Positions 15,506 through 24,174 of a stretch of 64,000 nt of DNA are shown here, in pieces. Within the stretch, counting starts at the first letter, position 1. The number at the start of each line of letters is the position of its first letter. The notes under the pieces are model-generated. The model was not told the origin of the DNA and did not search any database. It worked only from the letters and a program-made list of their open reading frames with translations. The position numbers and the translations under genes are program-made. The stretch spans positions 45,834 through 109,833 of the forward strand of contig JAYKGV010000066.1 of assembly GCA_035285595.1 (NCBI GenBank), in the 5' to 3' direction. Origin of the DNA: VGJW01 sp035285595 (lineage in GTDB: Bacteria > Cyanobacteriota > Sericytochromatia > S15B-MN24 > VGJW01).

Positions 15506-17749
15506 ATGGCCAGGCACGAGGCGCTGTACCGCAAATACCGTCCCCAGACCTTCGGGGATCTGGAGGGCCAGGATCCCATCAGCCGTACCTTGCGCAACGA
15601 AATTCGCCAAGGTCGGCTCACCCATGCCTACCTTTTCACGGGGCCGCGCGGCACCGGCAAGACCACCACGGCCCGTTTGCTTGCCAAGGCGCTGAATTGC
15701 GTAGGCGGGGCCCCCGAAGGACGCGACGGGGCAGATCCTTGCGGAGTTTGCCGGGAGTGCCGGGCCATCGAGTCCAAGGCCCATATGGACGTAATCGAGA
15801 TTGACGCCGCATCGAATCGCGGCATCGACGATATCCGCAGCCTGCAGGAACGTGCCCAGATGGCCCCGGCGCAGGGTCGCGCCAAGGTCTTCGTCGTGGA
15901 CGAGGTGCACATGCTCTCGGACGCGGCGTGGAACGCCCTGCTCAAGACCTTGGAAGAGCCGCCTTCACACTGTACCTTCGTCCTCGCCACCACGGAGGTC
16001 CACAAGGTCCTCCCTACCGTGGTTTCGCGCTGCCAGCGCTTCGACTTTCGGCGTATCCCCCTCGTGGACCTTTCGGCGCGGCTTGAGAAGGTAGCGGGGC
16101 TCGAGGATCTGCAGCTCGAGCCTGAGGCCCTCGCTGAGTTGGCTCGTCGGGCGGATGGCGGATTGAGAGACGGGCTGTCCCTGCTCGAACAGGTGGCGGC
16201 GACCGTGGAGCCCGATGAGACCGGCCTTCGGCGCATTGCACTGGGCGATGTGGCAGAGGCCCTCGGCCTCGTGCCTGAAGATGCGATACTGGCCTTGGGA
16301 GAGGCTCTGCTCACAGGCGACGTGGCCGTTGCGATGCAGCAGTGCCGGGTCATCCTGGCCAGCGGGCACGATCATCGCGCCGTGCTCAGGGAGTTGTTGG
16401 CGTGGACGAGGGATCTCGTCCTCCTGCGCGTGGCGCCCGATGCTCTCGACGGCTCCGGACGGCGAGCGGGAGCGCTCGAGCGTTTGCGAGGCCAAGCTTT
16501 GAGGGCGCCTGAGGCGCTCACGGATGCTTTCCTTGCGATTCTCCGCGAGACCGACGGCATCATGCGGGGGGCCCCCCAATGGCAGATCTGGCTCGAAGTG
16601 GCGTTGTTGCGCCTGACCCGTCCCTTTGCGGGCGTGGGACCCGCGGCCGGCAGTCCTGATGCCTTGGCCGGCCTGGTGACGTCCCTCGAGGCCCGGATTG
16701 CAGGACTCGAACGGCGCCTTGCACGAGGGGGAGGCGACGCGGGTGAATTGGCCTCGGCGCGGCCTGCAGCCGCCGGCCCCTCAGCGTCTTCCCGCGTCGT
16801 CGAAGACGTCGCATCGACACAGACGATGCCCGTCGTGGCAGACGCTTCCTCATCGGCTGCCTCGTCGCAGGCTGACGACCCGTCACCGCTTGACACGAGA
16901 GCATCTGGGCCCCCTGCTGTGGCGTCGTCAACCCCGCTCGCGCCCCATCACCCGCCTGCCGGCGTGCCGTGGCATGACGAGGGTGGAGCCTTCGGGGAGG
17001 CCGTCCGAAGAGACCTGACCGCTGCTCCTTCCTCGGGTGTGCCCTTGCCTCCTGCCTCGCCAGCCGGCAGGGACCGGCCGCTCACGGTGGCTCCCCCCGC
17101 CTCCGGTGGCGGCGAGGACGTGGCCGTGCTCGTGAAGGATGCCATCAGCAGGGGGGGGCTGGCGATCTCGAAGTCGGCCATGCTTCTGGGCCAACTGCGG
17201 TCGGCGACCCTTGATCCCGTGGCCAATCGGGTCACCCTCGTACTCAATTCTGAACTTGCCGCCTACAAGGATGGTGAAGAAGGCCGTCGCCAACTTGAGG
17301 ACATCATTCGGGGCTGTTTCAATCGCGAGACGACGCTGGCCTTGATGGCCTACAAGCAGGCCAAGACGCCCTTAGGCCGTCCGGCTGGCCAGGCCGGTGC
17401 CGTTTCCTCCCCGGCGCGGGCGGTCGGGGCTGCCACATCCCACGTCCCCGCCACATCCCACGTCCCCGCCTCACCCCCGGCACCCGTTCCTCCTGCACCG
17501 TCGCAGCCCGTGCCGATGCAGGAAGTTCCTCCGCCCGGGACGGATTCACTTGAGGACGTCGTCGACGAGAAACCAGGAGGGGTCGAGGAAAATTTAGACG
17601 AGGGGAGAGCGGGGGCCGCAAGGATTGAGGTCGCCTTCTCGTCCCCGTCTGCGGAACCCCCGTCTCGCACGCCGGAACCCGCGGGCGACCCCGAAGGCAC
17701 CGTTCAGTTGGCCGCCGAGATCTTCCTCGGACGGGTCATCCGGGGCTAG
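15506..17749 (+). CDS. dnaX: DNA polymerase III gamma/tau subunit
   Basis: A 747-residue clamp-loader ATPase. The N-terminal AAA+ module has YRKYRPQTF, Walker A GPRGTGKT, a zinc module (CGVCREC plus an earlier Cys), Walker B VVDEVHM and the LLKTLEEPP sensor region. The C-terminal half is a long Pro/Ala/Ser-rich linker (about 420-690) and an acidic tail, so this is the long tau form. I chose ATG 15506, the conserved MARHEALYRKYRP; an in-frame ATG 54 bases upstream is unlikely. I see no obvious slippery heptamer for gamma production. The linker carries an exact 18-base tandem duplication. mltG follows after three bases. Confidence 0.95.
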   Translation: MARHEALYRKYRPQTFGDLEGQDPISRTLRNEIRQGRLTHAYLFTGPRGTGKTTTARLLAKALNCVGGAPEGRDGADPCGVCRECRAIESKAHMDVIEIDAASNRGIDDIRSLQERAQMAPAQGRAKVFVVDEVHMLSDAAWNALLKTLEEPPSHCTFVLATTEVHKVLPTVVSRCQRFDFRRIPLVDLSARLEKVAGLEDLQLEPEALAELARRADGGLRDGLSLLEQVAATVEPDETGLRRIALGDVAEALGLVPEDAILALGEALLTGDVAVAMQQCRVILASGHDHRAVLRELLAWTRDLVLLRVAPDALDGSGRRAGALERLRGQALRAPEALTDAFLAILRETDGIMRGAPQWQIWLEVALLRLTRPFAGVGPAAGSPDALAGLVTSLEARIAGLERRLARGGGDAGELASARPAAAGPSASSRVVEDVASTQTMPVVADASSSAASSQADDPSPLDTRASGPPAVASSTPLAPHHPPAGVPWHDEGGAFGEAVRRDLTAAPSSGVPLPPASPAGRDRPLTVAPPASGGGEDVAVLVKDAISRGGLAISKSAMLLGQLRSATLDPVANRVTLVLNSELAAYKDGEEGRRQLEDIIRGCFNRETTLALMAYKQAKTPLGRPAGQAGAVSSPARAVGAATSHVPATSHVPASPPAPVPPAPSQPVPMQEVPPPGTDSLEDVVDEKPGGVEENLDEGRAGAARIEVAFSSPSAEPPSRTPEPAGDPEGTVQLAAEIFLGRVIRG
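17432..17467 (+). repeat. Exact 18-bp tandem duplication in dnaX linker
   Basis: GCCACATCCCACGTCCCC occurs twice in a row, encoding two copies of a six-residue ATSHVP unit in the tau linker. It keeps frame and looks like a slippage product. Confidence 0.85.
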
Positions 17750-17752
17750 CGC

Positions 17753-18838
17753 TTGCCTCGCACCCTGCGGCGCCCCCGGGGGGGGAGACGTGGCGCGAAG
17801 CGCGGGGCCGGCCGCTGGTCTCGCCACCTGCTTGTTTGGAGTCTGCCTGGTCTTGCCTTGTTCGCAGCTGGCCTTGGCGTATGGCTGGAACACAGCTGGA
17901 GTCCCTTTGCCTCCCCCGACCGGCAGCCCCGCAGGATCGAGTTGGCGCGAGGAGAGTCCGTGGCTCATCTGGCCCGCAGACTCGAGGACGAGGGCCTGGT
18001 GCGCAGTGCGAGAACCTTCCGCTGGCTGGTCCGGCTGGAGGGTGATCCCCGAAGCTGGAAGGCGGGCGGTTATCTGCTGGAGGCGACACAGGGGGCCCGC
18101 GGCATTCTCGCGCAGTTGGACGAGGGGAAGGTCGTGCCGCGCCGGTTGACGGTGCCGGAGGGAACGGACTTGCCCGGACTCGAGCTGCTGGTCGCCAAGG
18201 AGGGAGGGGGGCACGGGGCCGGATTCGGGGATTTGGCGAGGCAACCCGGTCGCTTCAAGGACGGCCGGCCGTGGCTGGCTGGTCTGCCGGGGGATGCCAC
18301 CCTCGAGGGTTATCTTTTCCCGGATACGTATGATGTGCCCGAGGGCACCGGCGCGGCAGAGCGACTTCTCGCGCGCATGCTCGACCGCTTCGGGACCGTG
18401 GCTTGGCCTTTGGTGCGGGAGGGGGCCCATGGCCTGACTCCTCGCGAGCTCCTCACGCTGGCCTCCCTTGTGGAGCGCGAGGCCGTTCGGGCCGACGAGC
18501 GTCCTCTCATCGCGGGAGTCTTCCTCGGACGGCTGGCTTCGGGCATGAGGCTGGGGTCGGATCCGACCGTCGAATACGTCCTGGGCTGGCGCCAAACAGC
18601 GGAGCGGCCGCTCACCCTCAGGGACATCGCTGTCGAGAGCCCCTACAACACCTACAGGGTGAAAGGGCTGCCGCCGGGGCCTATCGCCAACCCCGGCCTG
18701 GCCAGCATCCGTGCCGTCCTCGACCCCCGAAGGACCGATTTGCGGTTCTTCGTGGCCCGCGGCGACGGCAGTCATGTCTTCAGTAGGACGCACGCCGAGC
18801 ATCGCGCGGCCGTACGTGCCGTGCGACAACGGCCCTGA
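17753..18838 (+). CDS. mltG: Endolytic murein transglycosylase
   Basis: A 361-residue YceG/MltG protein that cuts nascent peptidoglycan strands at the inner membrane. Seen: a basic N-terminus, one membrane anchor (HLLVWSLPGLALFAAGLGVW, about 25-45), a LysM-like segment (IELARGESVAHLARRLEDEG), then the catalytic domain with LEGYLFPDTY, the catalytic Glu in LASLVEREA, GSDPTVEY, and SPYNTY followed by GLPPGPIANPG. The start is TTG 17753, three bases after the dnaX stop; no other in-frame start keeps the basic leader. It is probably cotranscribed with dnaX. Confidence 0.93.
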   Translation: MPRTLRRPRGGRRGAKRGAGRWSRHLLVWSLPGLALFAAGLGVWLEHSWSPFASPDRQPRRIELARGESVAHLARRLEDEGLVRSARTFRWLVRLEGDPRSWKAGGYLLEATQGARGILAQLDEGKVVPRRLTVPEGTDLPGLELLVAKEGGGHGAGFGDLARQPGRFKDGRPWLAGLPGDATLEGYLFPDTYDVPEGTGAAERLLARMLDRFGTVAWPLVREGAHGLTPRELLTLASLVEREAVRADERPLIAGVFLGRLASGMRLGSDPTVEYVLGWRQTAERPLTLRDIAVESPYNTYRVKGLPPGPIANPGLASIRAVLDPRRTDLRFFVARGDGSHVFSRTHAEHRAAVRAVRQRP

Positions 18839-18851
18839 AAGAAGTTTCAGG
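18834..18851. terminator. Small hairpin between convergent mltG and the dioxygenase gene
   Basis: CCTGAAA and TTTCAGG pair perfectly (7 bp, GAAG loop) across both stop codons. There is no T-tract, so a termination role is tentative. Confidence 0.3.
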
Positions 18852-19962
18852 AAGGGCTGACCTGGCGGGACCACGTCTCCGGATAGGCGTCCCAGTCCAC
18901 GTGAGCGGCTTCGGGAAGGAGTTCGAGCGGATTGCGGGTGTCGATCATGACCGCCTGTTCGTCGGTCTCGTGCTTGAGATGCTGGTTGGCCAGCGCCTTG
19001 GGGTGCGGGCCGTGGTGGATCCCGTAGGGATGGTAGGTCACCCAGCCGGCACGGATCCCGTCTCGGCTGAAGAAGTTGCCGTCGTGATAGAAGATGACCT
19101 CGTCGAAGTCCGTGTTGCGGTGGAAGAAGGGGACTTTCAGTGCAGTGGGATCACCGGTTTCCAAAGGACGGGGCAGGAAGGAGCAAATGACGAAGTTCTG
19201 GGCGAGGAAGGTGGTGTGGACCGACGGGGGCAGGTGATAGCGCGGCGAAATCACCGGGCGGATGTCCCGCACGTTGAGCTGCCAGACGGTGGCATCCCCT
19301 TTCCACGCCACCACATCCAGCGGATGGAAGGGGTACCAGACCGATGTCAGCGTCTCTCGCCTGCGAATCACCACTTCGAACTCCCCCGTGGCCTCCTGCG
19401 GATCGGGGTCGGGAGTACGGATGACTCCGGGATCGAACAGCGCATGCGGACCCAGCATGCCTCGGTCGGGCAGGCGAATCTCGGTGGAGGATTCGATCAC
19501 CAGCTGCAGCTGCTCCGTGCCCGCATCGGGCACCCAGCGGTGGGTGATGCCCCGAGGAATCACGAGGTAGTCGCCCTTCTCGTACCGCAGGGGGCCGAAG
19601 TCCGTCTCGAGCGTGCCCGTGCCACGATGGATGAAGTGCACGAGGTCCCGGTCTGCGTCGCGGAACCAGAACGGCATGGGCTCACGGCGACGTGACATGG
19701 ACAGCGTGACGTCGGCATTGCGCAAGAAGGGTTGGGGCAGCCCCCGCGCCTTGACGTGGTCGGCGGGCGTCAGGGCGGCCACGTTCAGAGCCCGGGGACG
19801 CGTCGGTCCCTCGATGCGGGTCCAGCCCGTGGGCGGATGGCGATGGTACAGGTGGCTCGACCGTCCGAAGAAGCCGTTGCGACCGTACTCTTCCTCGTAA
19901 GTGCCCTCGGGCAGGCCGACGTGGGCCTGCAGGGGTGCGTCGCCCTTGATGATCGGGAACAT
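18847..19962 (-). CDS. hmgA: Homogentisate 1,2-dioxygenase family protein
   Basis: A 371-residue cupin dioxygenase that opens the ring of homogentisate in tyrosine/phenylalanine breakdown. Iron-ligand regions are present: PFFHRNTDFDEV supplies His and Glu, and IHHGPHPK the second His. PRGITHRW and YNMEFG-like cupin strands precede them. It is shorter than the roughly 430-residue proteobacterial enzyme and fits the shorter actinobacterial/Deinococcus-type branch, so a different aromatic substrate is possible. ATG 19962 has GAGGAA in front. It is divergent from tryptophan dioxygenase with 75 bp between them; maleylacetoacetate isomerase is not in the window. Confidence 0.82.
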   Translation of the reverse strand: MFPIIKGDAPLQAHVGLPEGTYEEEYGRNGFFGRSSHLYHRHPPTGWTRIEGPTRPRALNVAALTPADHVKARGLPQPFLRNADVTLSMSRRREPMPFWFRDADRDLVHFIHRGTGTLETDFGPLRYEKGDYLVIPRGITHRWVPDAGTEQLQLVIESSTEIRLPDRGMLGPHALFDPGVIRTPDPDPQEATGEFEVVIRRRETLTSVWYPFHPLDVVAWKGDATVWQLNVRDIRPVISPRYHLPPSVHTTFLAQNFVICSFLPRPLETGDPTALKVPFFHRNTDFDEVIFYHDGNFFSRDGIRAGWVTYHPYGIHHGPHPKALANQHLKHETDEQAVMIDTRNPLELLPEAAHVDWDAYPETWSRQVSPS

Positions 19963-20025
19963 GGGGGATTCCTCGCGGGACAGGGGGCACGCATCGCCGA
20001 CGACGGGCCCGGACGGGACCCATGG

Positions 20026-20031
20026 TACCAT
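20026..20031 (+). promoter_or_regulatory. TANNNT -10 element (TACCAT) before kynA
   Basis: TACCAT ends six bases before ATG 20038. There is no ribosome-binding site, which suggests a leaderless message. Confidence 0.4.
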
Positions 20032-20037
20032 CGCCCC

Positions 20038-20904
20038 ATGACGGCTCCCCGACTGCCGGACGCCCCCGGACCCGAGGCCATGACCTACGGGGACTACCTG
20101 AGGATTCGCGAGCTGCTCGAACTGCAGCACCCACAATCGGATCCTCCGCATCACGACGAGTTGTTGTTCATCGTGATTCACCAGGCGTACGAGCTCTGGT
20201 TCAAGCTGATGCTGCATGAACTCGAGGTGGCGTTGTCTTGCATGGCCGAGCGGAAGGTCCTTCGTGCCCATCACTTCATGCGGCGGGTGACCCGGGTGCA
20301 AGAGCTGCTGCTGCACCAGATCCATGTCCTCGAGACCATGTCGCCACAGGAATTCGCCGAGTTCCGCCACATCCTCAAGCCCGCGAGCGGATTTCAGTCC
20401 TTGCAGTTCAGGGAACTCGAGTTTCTTGCGGGTTTGCGGGATGACGCCTACATGAAGTTCTTCGCCCAGCGGCCTGAAATGCAACAGGGGCTGACGGATT
20501 ACGGCTCCCGCAAGACGATATGGGAAGGTTTCGTCGAGGTGCTCTTGCATCGCTTCCCCGCCGAGGACGTCGAAGCGGCGTTGGAGTTGCTGTACCGGAA
20601 CTACGAGGCCAATGTGGACCTGTATATGTTGGCAGAGTCTCTGGTCGATTTCGATGCCTTGCTGTCGCAGTGGCGGTACCACCATGTGCTCGTGGTCGCC
20701 CGGATCATCGGCGATCTGCCGGGAACAGGTGGCTCCGAAGGCGTGGCCTATCTCAAGACGACCCTCGACCGCCGGGCCTTTCCCTTGCTATGGCAGATAC
20801 GCTCCCGGCTCGGGGACGGGGCGGCGTCGTGGGGTCGTCCTTCCGCCGGTCCGCCGGGGGCCTCCGGTGATCGATCCGGTGGGGGGTGTCCTTTCGGTCA
20901 CTGA
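20038..20904 (+). CDS. kynA: Tryptophan 2,3-dioxygenase
   Basis: A 288-residue heme dioxygenase that converts L-tryptophan to N-formylkynurenine, the first step of the kynurenine pathway. Seen: MTYGDYLRIRELL, then HHDELLFIVIHQAYELWFK with the active-site His in HQAYELW, QSLQFRELEF, the proximal heme His in WRYHHVLVVARIIG, and GTGGSEGVAYL near the end, all in the right order. Length matches bacterial TDO. ATG 20038 is six bases after TACCAT. No kynureninase or formamidase is adjacent. It pairs divergently with the homogentisate dioxygenase gene, so both may respond to aromatic amino-acid supply. Confidence 0.95.
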   Translation: MTAPRLPDAPGPEAMTYGDYLRIRELLELQHPQSDPPHHDELLFIVIHQAYELWFKLMLHELEVALSCMAERKVLRAHHFMRRVTRVQELLLHQIHVLETMSPQEFAEFRHILKPASGFQSLQFRELEFLAGLRDDAYMKFFAQRPEMQQGLTDYGSRKTIWEGFVEVLLHRFPAEDVEAALELLYRNYEANVDLYMLAESLVDFDALLSQWRYHHVLVVARIIGDLPGTGGSEGVAYLKTTLDRRAFPLLWQIRSRLGDGAASWGRPSAGPPGASGDRSGGGCPFGH

Positions 20905-20925
20905 CCGTCCTCGGCCTTGACGCGC

Positions 20926-20931
20926 TATGAT
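20926..20931 (+). promoter_or_regulatory. TANNNT -10 element (TATGAT)
   Basis: TATGAT ends seven bases before ATG 20939, with no Shine-Dalgarno between. This decides the start of the E1 alpha gene in favour of 20939 over ATG 20927, which overlaps the hexamer. Confidence 0.45.
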
Positions 20932-20938
20932 CGCAGTT

Positions 20939-21964
20939 ATGCTGCCAGCGACTGAACGGTCTTTCCACGGTGCGTTGTCCTCAGCCGAACAACGTCGCTT
21001 GTACCGCACGATGGTGCTGATGCGGGAGATCCATCATCGGGCCATCGCCTTGCAGCGCCAAGGTCGGATCGGCTCATGGCTCGGTTCCGAGGGCCAGGAG
21101 GCTGCCATCGTGGGCAGCGCCTTCGCCTTGCAGCCCGAAGACTGGGCGTTCCCCAGCTACCGTGAGCATGCCCTCGCGCTGGTCAGGGGCATTCCGGTGG
21201 TGCGGCTCTTCCATCATCTGTATGCAAATGCAGCGGACAGCATCGTCGGGCGCAACCTGCCTCCCGAGTACAGTTTTAGAGAGGTTCATTTCGTCTCGGT
21301 GAGTGCGCCGGTGGGCAATCAAGTCCCACAGGCCGTGGGTGCCGCGATGGCCAAGCAGGTCAAGGGCGAGCCCGGCGCGGTCATCACCTACTTCGGGGAC
21401 GGTACCTCGTCGGAGGGGGACATTCATACGGGCATGGCGGTGGCTGCCCGCAGGCGTGCCCCCGTGGTGTTCGTCTGCCAGAACAACGGCTGGGCGATCT
21501 CGGTTCCGACGGCTCGGCAAACGGCGGGGGACATCGTCCGCAGGGCTCCCGCCCTCGGGATGGTCGGTGTGCGGGTGGATGGCAACGACGCCTTGGCCGT
21601 CCATCAGGTCGTGGCCGAGGCTCTGGACCGTGCCCGTCGCGGCGAGGGGCCCACGCTTGTCGAAGCGATGACCTATCGCCTCGGGGCTCATTCCACTTCG
21701 GATGATCCCAGTCGCTACCGGCCGGAAGGCGAGTTGGAGGATTGGCGCGCACGTGATCCCTTGCCGCGTTTGGCTCGAGCTCTCGGATTCACGGCAGATG
21801 AATGCCATGCCATCGCGCAGGATGTTCGAGAGGAAATCGACCGCGCTGTGGAGGAAGCCGAACAGACGCCGCAGCCGCAACTTTCCACGATGTTCGACGA
21901 CGTGTACGCGGAGCGTCCTTGGCATCTGGAGGAGCAGGCGCGGGCTGTCCTTTCCAAAACCTGA
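20939..21964 (+). CDS. 2-oxoacid (branched-chain type) dehydrogenase E1 component, alpha subunit
   Basis: A 341-residue thiamine-diphosphate enzyme subunit that decarboxylates branched-chain 2-oxoacids or pyruvate. The TPP motif is GDGTSSEGDIHTGMAVAA ending in QNNGWAISVP. GSEGQEAAIVG and FPSYREHA are typical of the alpha chain, and AHSTSDDPSRYR is the phosphorylation-loop region. E1 alpha needs E1 beta, E2 and E3; none lies next to it, so the partners must be elsewhere. Substrate preference between isovalerate-type and pyruvate is not certain. It follows kynA closely but appears to have its own promoter. Confidence 0.88.
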   Translation: MLPATERSFHGALSSAEQRRLYRTMVLMREIHHRAIALQRQGRIGSWLGSEGQEAAIVGSAFALQPEDWAFPSYREHALALVRGIPVVRLFHHLYANAADSIVGRNLPPEYSFREVHFVSVSAPVGNQVPQAVGAAMAKQVKGEPGAVITYFGDGTSSEGDIHTGMAVAARRRAPVVFVCQNNGWAISVPTARQTAGDIVRRAPALGMVGVRVDGNDALAVHQVVAEALDRARRGEGPTLVEAMTYRLGAHSTSDDPSRYRPEGELEDWRARDPLPRLARALGFTADECHAIAQDVREEIDRAVEEAEQTPQPQLSTMFDDVYAERPWHLEEQARAVLSKT

Positions 21965-22063
21965 GCAAACCTTAATCGCCGCATAGGAAACTTGCTGGAG
22001 GCGAGGGCGAAAACCTCTGCAAGGTCTCCGGGGGGAGGCCGGGATTCAGCGGGGGAGAAGTCC

Positions 22064-22741
22064 ATGGGACTGTGGAATGTTCTGGGCAAGGCGGTACAGG
22101 TAGCACCCAAGGTGGCTCCGCGGGCGGCGTCTGGTGCCTCTCGTGCAGCGGCGGTCCTGCCGCGGGTCGGGAGGGACGCATGGGCTGTCAGCCGGCAGGT
22201 GGCCCGTAACGGTGTCGCGGCCCACCTGAAGGCCGCCGACAAACTGGACGATGCGGTCCGTGCCGCTCAGGCCGCCCACAAGGCCCAACTGGCCAAGGCT
22301 GCTTCCAAGGGACTCGATGCGGCGACTCGTACGCTCGACAAGGGTATGCGGATCGGGGTCAGGGCGCACGACAAGGGCTTGGAGTTGGCCTTGAGTGCGG
22401 CACGTAACCAGATCGACAATCGCATCTACCTAGGGGCCAAGCGTCAGGATGTGGCTTTGGTGCTGCTGGAGCCGGCACGGCGCAGGCAAGTGCTTCAGAT
22501 CTACGGTGCCGGCCTACAGCGGCACAACCGTGTCTTCAAGCTGATGGAGAAGGGCATCAAGGGCAAGGTGGACGAGGTCATCGAGGCTGGCCTCGCCCGT
22601 CACCGTGGGGCTATCCGAGCCGCCAAGCCCGACTGGCGTGCTGCCCTCAAGGAATGGGCCACCACCGGCGCGGAGCGTCACGCTGCGGCCGTCGGTCCTG
22701 ATGGGGTGGTTTCGCAAGCCCTGCGACAGATGGTGCGATAG
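22064..22741 (+). CDS. Alanine-rich basic helical protein, unknown
   Basis: I do not recognise this 225-residue protein. ATG 22064 follows a strong GGGGGAG ribosome site. The sequence is rich in Ala, Lys, Arg and Val with heptad-like spacing (LKAADKLDDAVRAAQAAHKA, ARTLDKGMRIGVRAHDKGLE), so it is probably long alpha helices and may bind nucleic acid or membranes. A better-ordered core seems to lie around residues 125-190 (IDNRIYLGAKRQDVALVLLE). It has no signal peptide or Cys pairs. It stands alone between the E1 alpha gene and the convergent pepP. Confidence 0.6.
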   Translation: MGLWNVLGKAVQVAPKVAPRAASGASRAAAVLPRVGRDAWAVSRQVARNGVAAHLKAADKLDDAVRAAQAAHKAQLAKAASKGLDAATRTLDKGMRIGVRAHDKGLELALSAARNQIDNRIYLGAKRQDVALVLLEPARRRQVLQIYGAGLQRHNRVFKLMEKGIKGKVDEVIEAGLARHRGAIRAAKPDWRAALKEWATTGAERHAAAVGPDGVVSQALRQMVR

Positions 22742-22789
22742 GCGGCATCAAGCTGTACGAAAGCTGGCCCACGGCAGGGCCGGTCGTGG

Positions 22790-24121
22790 TCAGCGGCCGG
22801 GAAGAGCGAGAACGGGTGCGGGTCCCCCTGCCATCCACGCCATGATGGCATCGGGGTCCGTAGGCACGCCAGCCGTCAGGACCACCGGGGCATCGGCCGT
22901 GACGAGGACATCATCTTCGATGCGGATGCCGATGTCATGCCAGCGTGCGTCCAGCCCTGGCGTCCCCGCCGCCAGGTACAGGCCAGGCTCGACCGTCAAG
23001 ACCATCCCGGGCTGCAGGGTGCGCGATTTTCCTTGCTGTCGGTAGGTGCCGACGTCATGGACGTCCAAGCCCAGCCAGTGACTGGTCCTGTGCATGTAGT
23101 AGGGCCGATAAGCCCCTGAGGCGATGAGCTCGTCCCGGGTTCCCTGCAGAATGCCGAGATCCGCGAGACCCGCGACCAGCACCTCCAAGGCGGCTGCATG
23201 GACGTCATCGAAGGCTGTCCCGGGCACGCAGCGGGCGATGGCCGCTTGTTGGGCCGCGAGGACCACGTCATAGACCGCCCGCTGCTCGGGTGAGAACGTG
23301 CCGCTCACGGGAAAGGTCCGTGTGATGTCCGAGGCGTATCCCTCGACTTCGCAGCCGGCGTCGATGAGGACGAGATCTCCTTCGTTCAGGGGACCGTCGT
23401 TCTGGTTGTAGTGAAGAATGCAGGCGTTGGCCCCGCTGCCGCAGATCGGATGGTACGAAGGTCCTTGGCTGCCCCGCATCCGGAACACATATTCAAGCGT
23501 GGCTTGCAGCTCGTATTCATGTCCACCCGGTCGTGCGGCCCGCATGGCCGCCTTGTGTGCTTCTGCCGCGATTTCGGCGGCGCGCCGCATCAGGATGATT
23601 TCGTCTTCCTGCTTGAAGAGTCTCATCTCGTGCAAGCGCGGCAAGGGGTCCACAAGCTCTGCAGGTGGTGTGAGACCCATGCGGGTCTTCCCTCGCAGGC
23701 CTTCGATCCATCCCCGGACTCGCTCGTCCCAGTGTGGGTCACGTCCCCAGGGGAACCACACCCTTTCCTGGCCCTTGAGCAACTCGGGGATGACCTTGTC
23801 GAGGTCGTCGAGGGCATGCGCTTCGTGGGCACCGAAGCGGGCTAGCGCCCCCTCCACGCCAGCTCTGCGTCCGGTCCAGACTTCGCGCTCGGGATCCCGA
23901 GGCGGCACGAACAGAATGAACTCTCCTGCCTCGCGGCCTGGTACGAAAACCGCCACGGCATCGGGCTCGCCGAAGCCGGTCAGGTACCAGAAATCGCTGT
24001 CAAACCGATAGGGAAATTCGACATCGTTCGACCGGACGGCATGCGGCCGGGTCGGAAGAATGGCGATTCCGTGTCCCATCTGCTCGAGGAAACGCTTGCG
24101 GCGTGCAGCAAACATGGACAT
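22790..24121 (-). CDS. pepP: Xaa-Pro aminopeptidase (M24B)
   Basis: A 443-residue dimanganese peptidase that removes N-terminal residues before proline. The N-terminal domain (about 1-165) begins FAARRKRFLEQM and contains FWYLTGFGEPDA. The pita-bread catalytic domain has the ligands Asp in LIDAGCE, Asp in DITRTFP, His in HRTSHWLGLDVHD, Glu in LTVEPGLY and Glu in IRIEDDVLV. ATG 24121 has AGGAGGAA seven bases ahead. It is third in a minus-strand series pssA-psd-pepP, with 53 bases between psd and itself. Confidence 0.95.
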   Translation of the reverse strand: MSMFAARRKRFLEQMGHGIAILPTRPHAVRSNDVEFPYRFDSDFWYLTGFGEPDAVAVFVPGREAGEFILFVPPRDPEREVWTGRRAGVEGALARFGAHEAHALDDLDKVIPELLKGQERVWFPWGRDPHWDERVRGWIEGLRGKTRMGLTPPAELVDPLPRLHEMRLFKQEDEIILMRRAAEIAAEAHKAAMRAARPGGHEYELQATLEYVFRMRGSQGPSYHPICGSGANACILHYNQNDGPLNEGDLVLIDAGCEVEGYASDITRTFPVSGTFSPEQRAVYDVVLAAQQAAIARCVPGTAFDDVHAAALEVLVAGLADLGILQGTRDELIASGAYRPYYMHRTSHWLGLDVHDVGTYRQQGKSRTLQPGMVLTVEPGLYLAAGTPGLDARWHDIGIRIEDDVLVTADAPVVLTAGVPTDPDAIMAWMAGGPAPVLALPGR

Positions 24122-24174
24122 GGCGAGTTCCTCCTGTTGCGATCCTACAACCTGCGGCAGGAAGAGGGCGGTTT

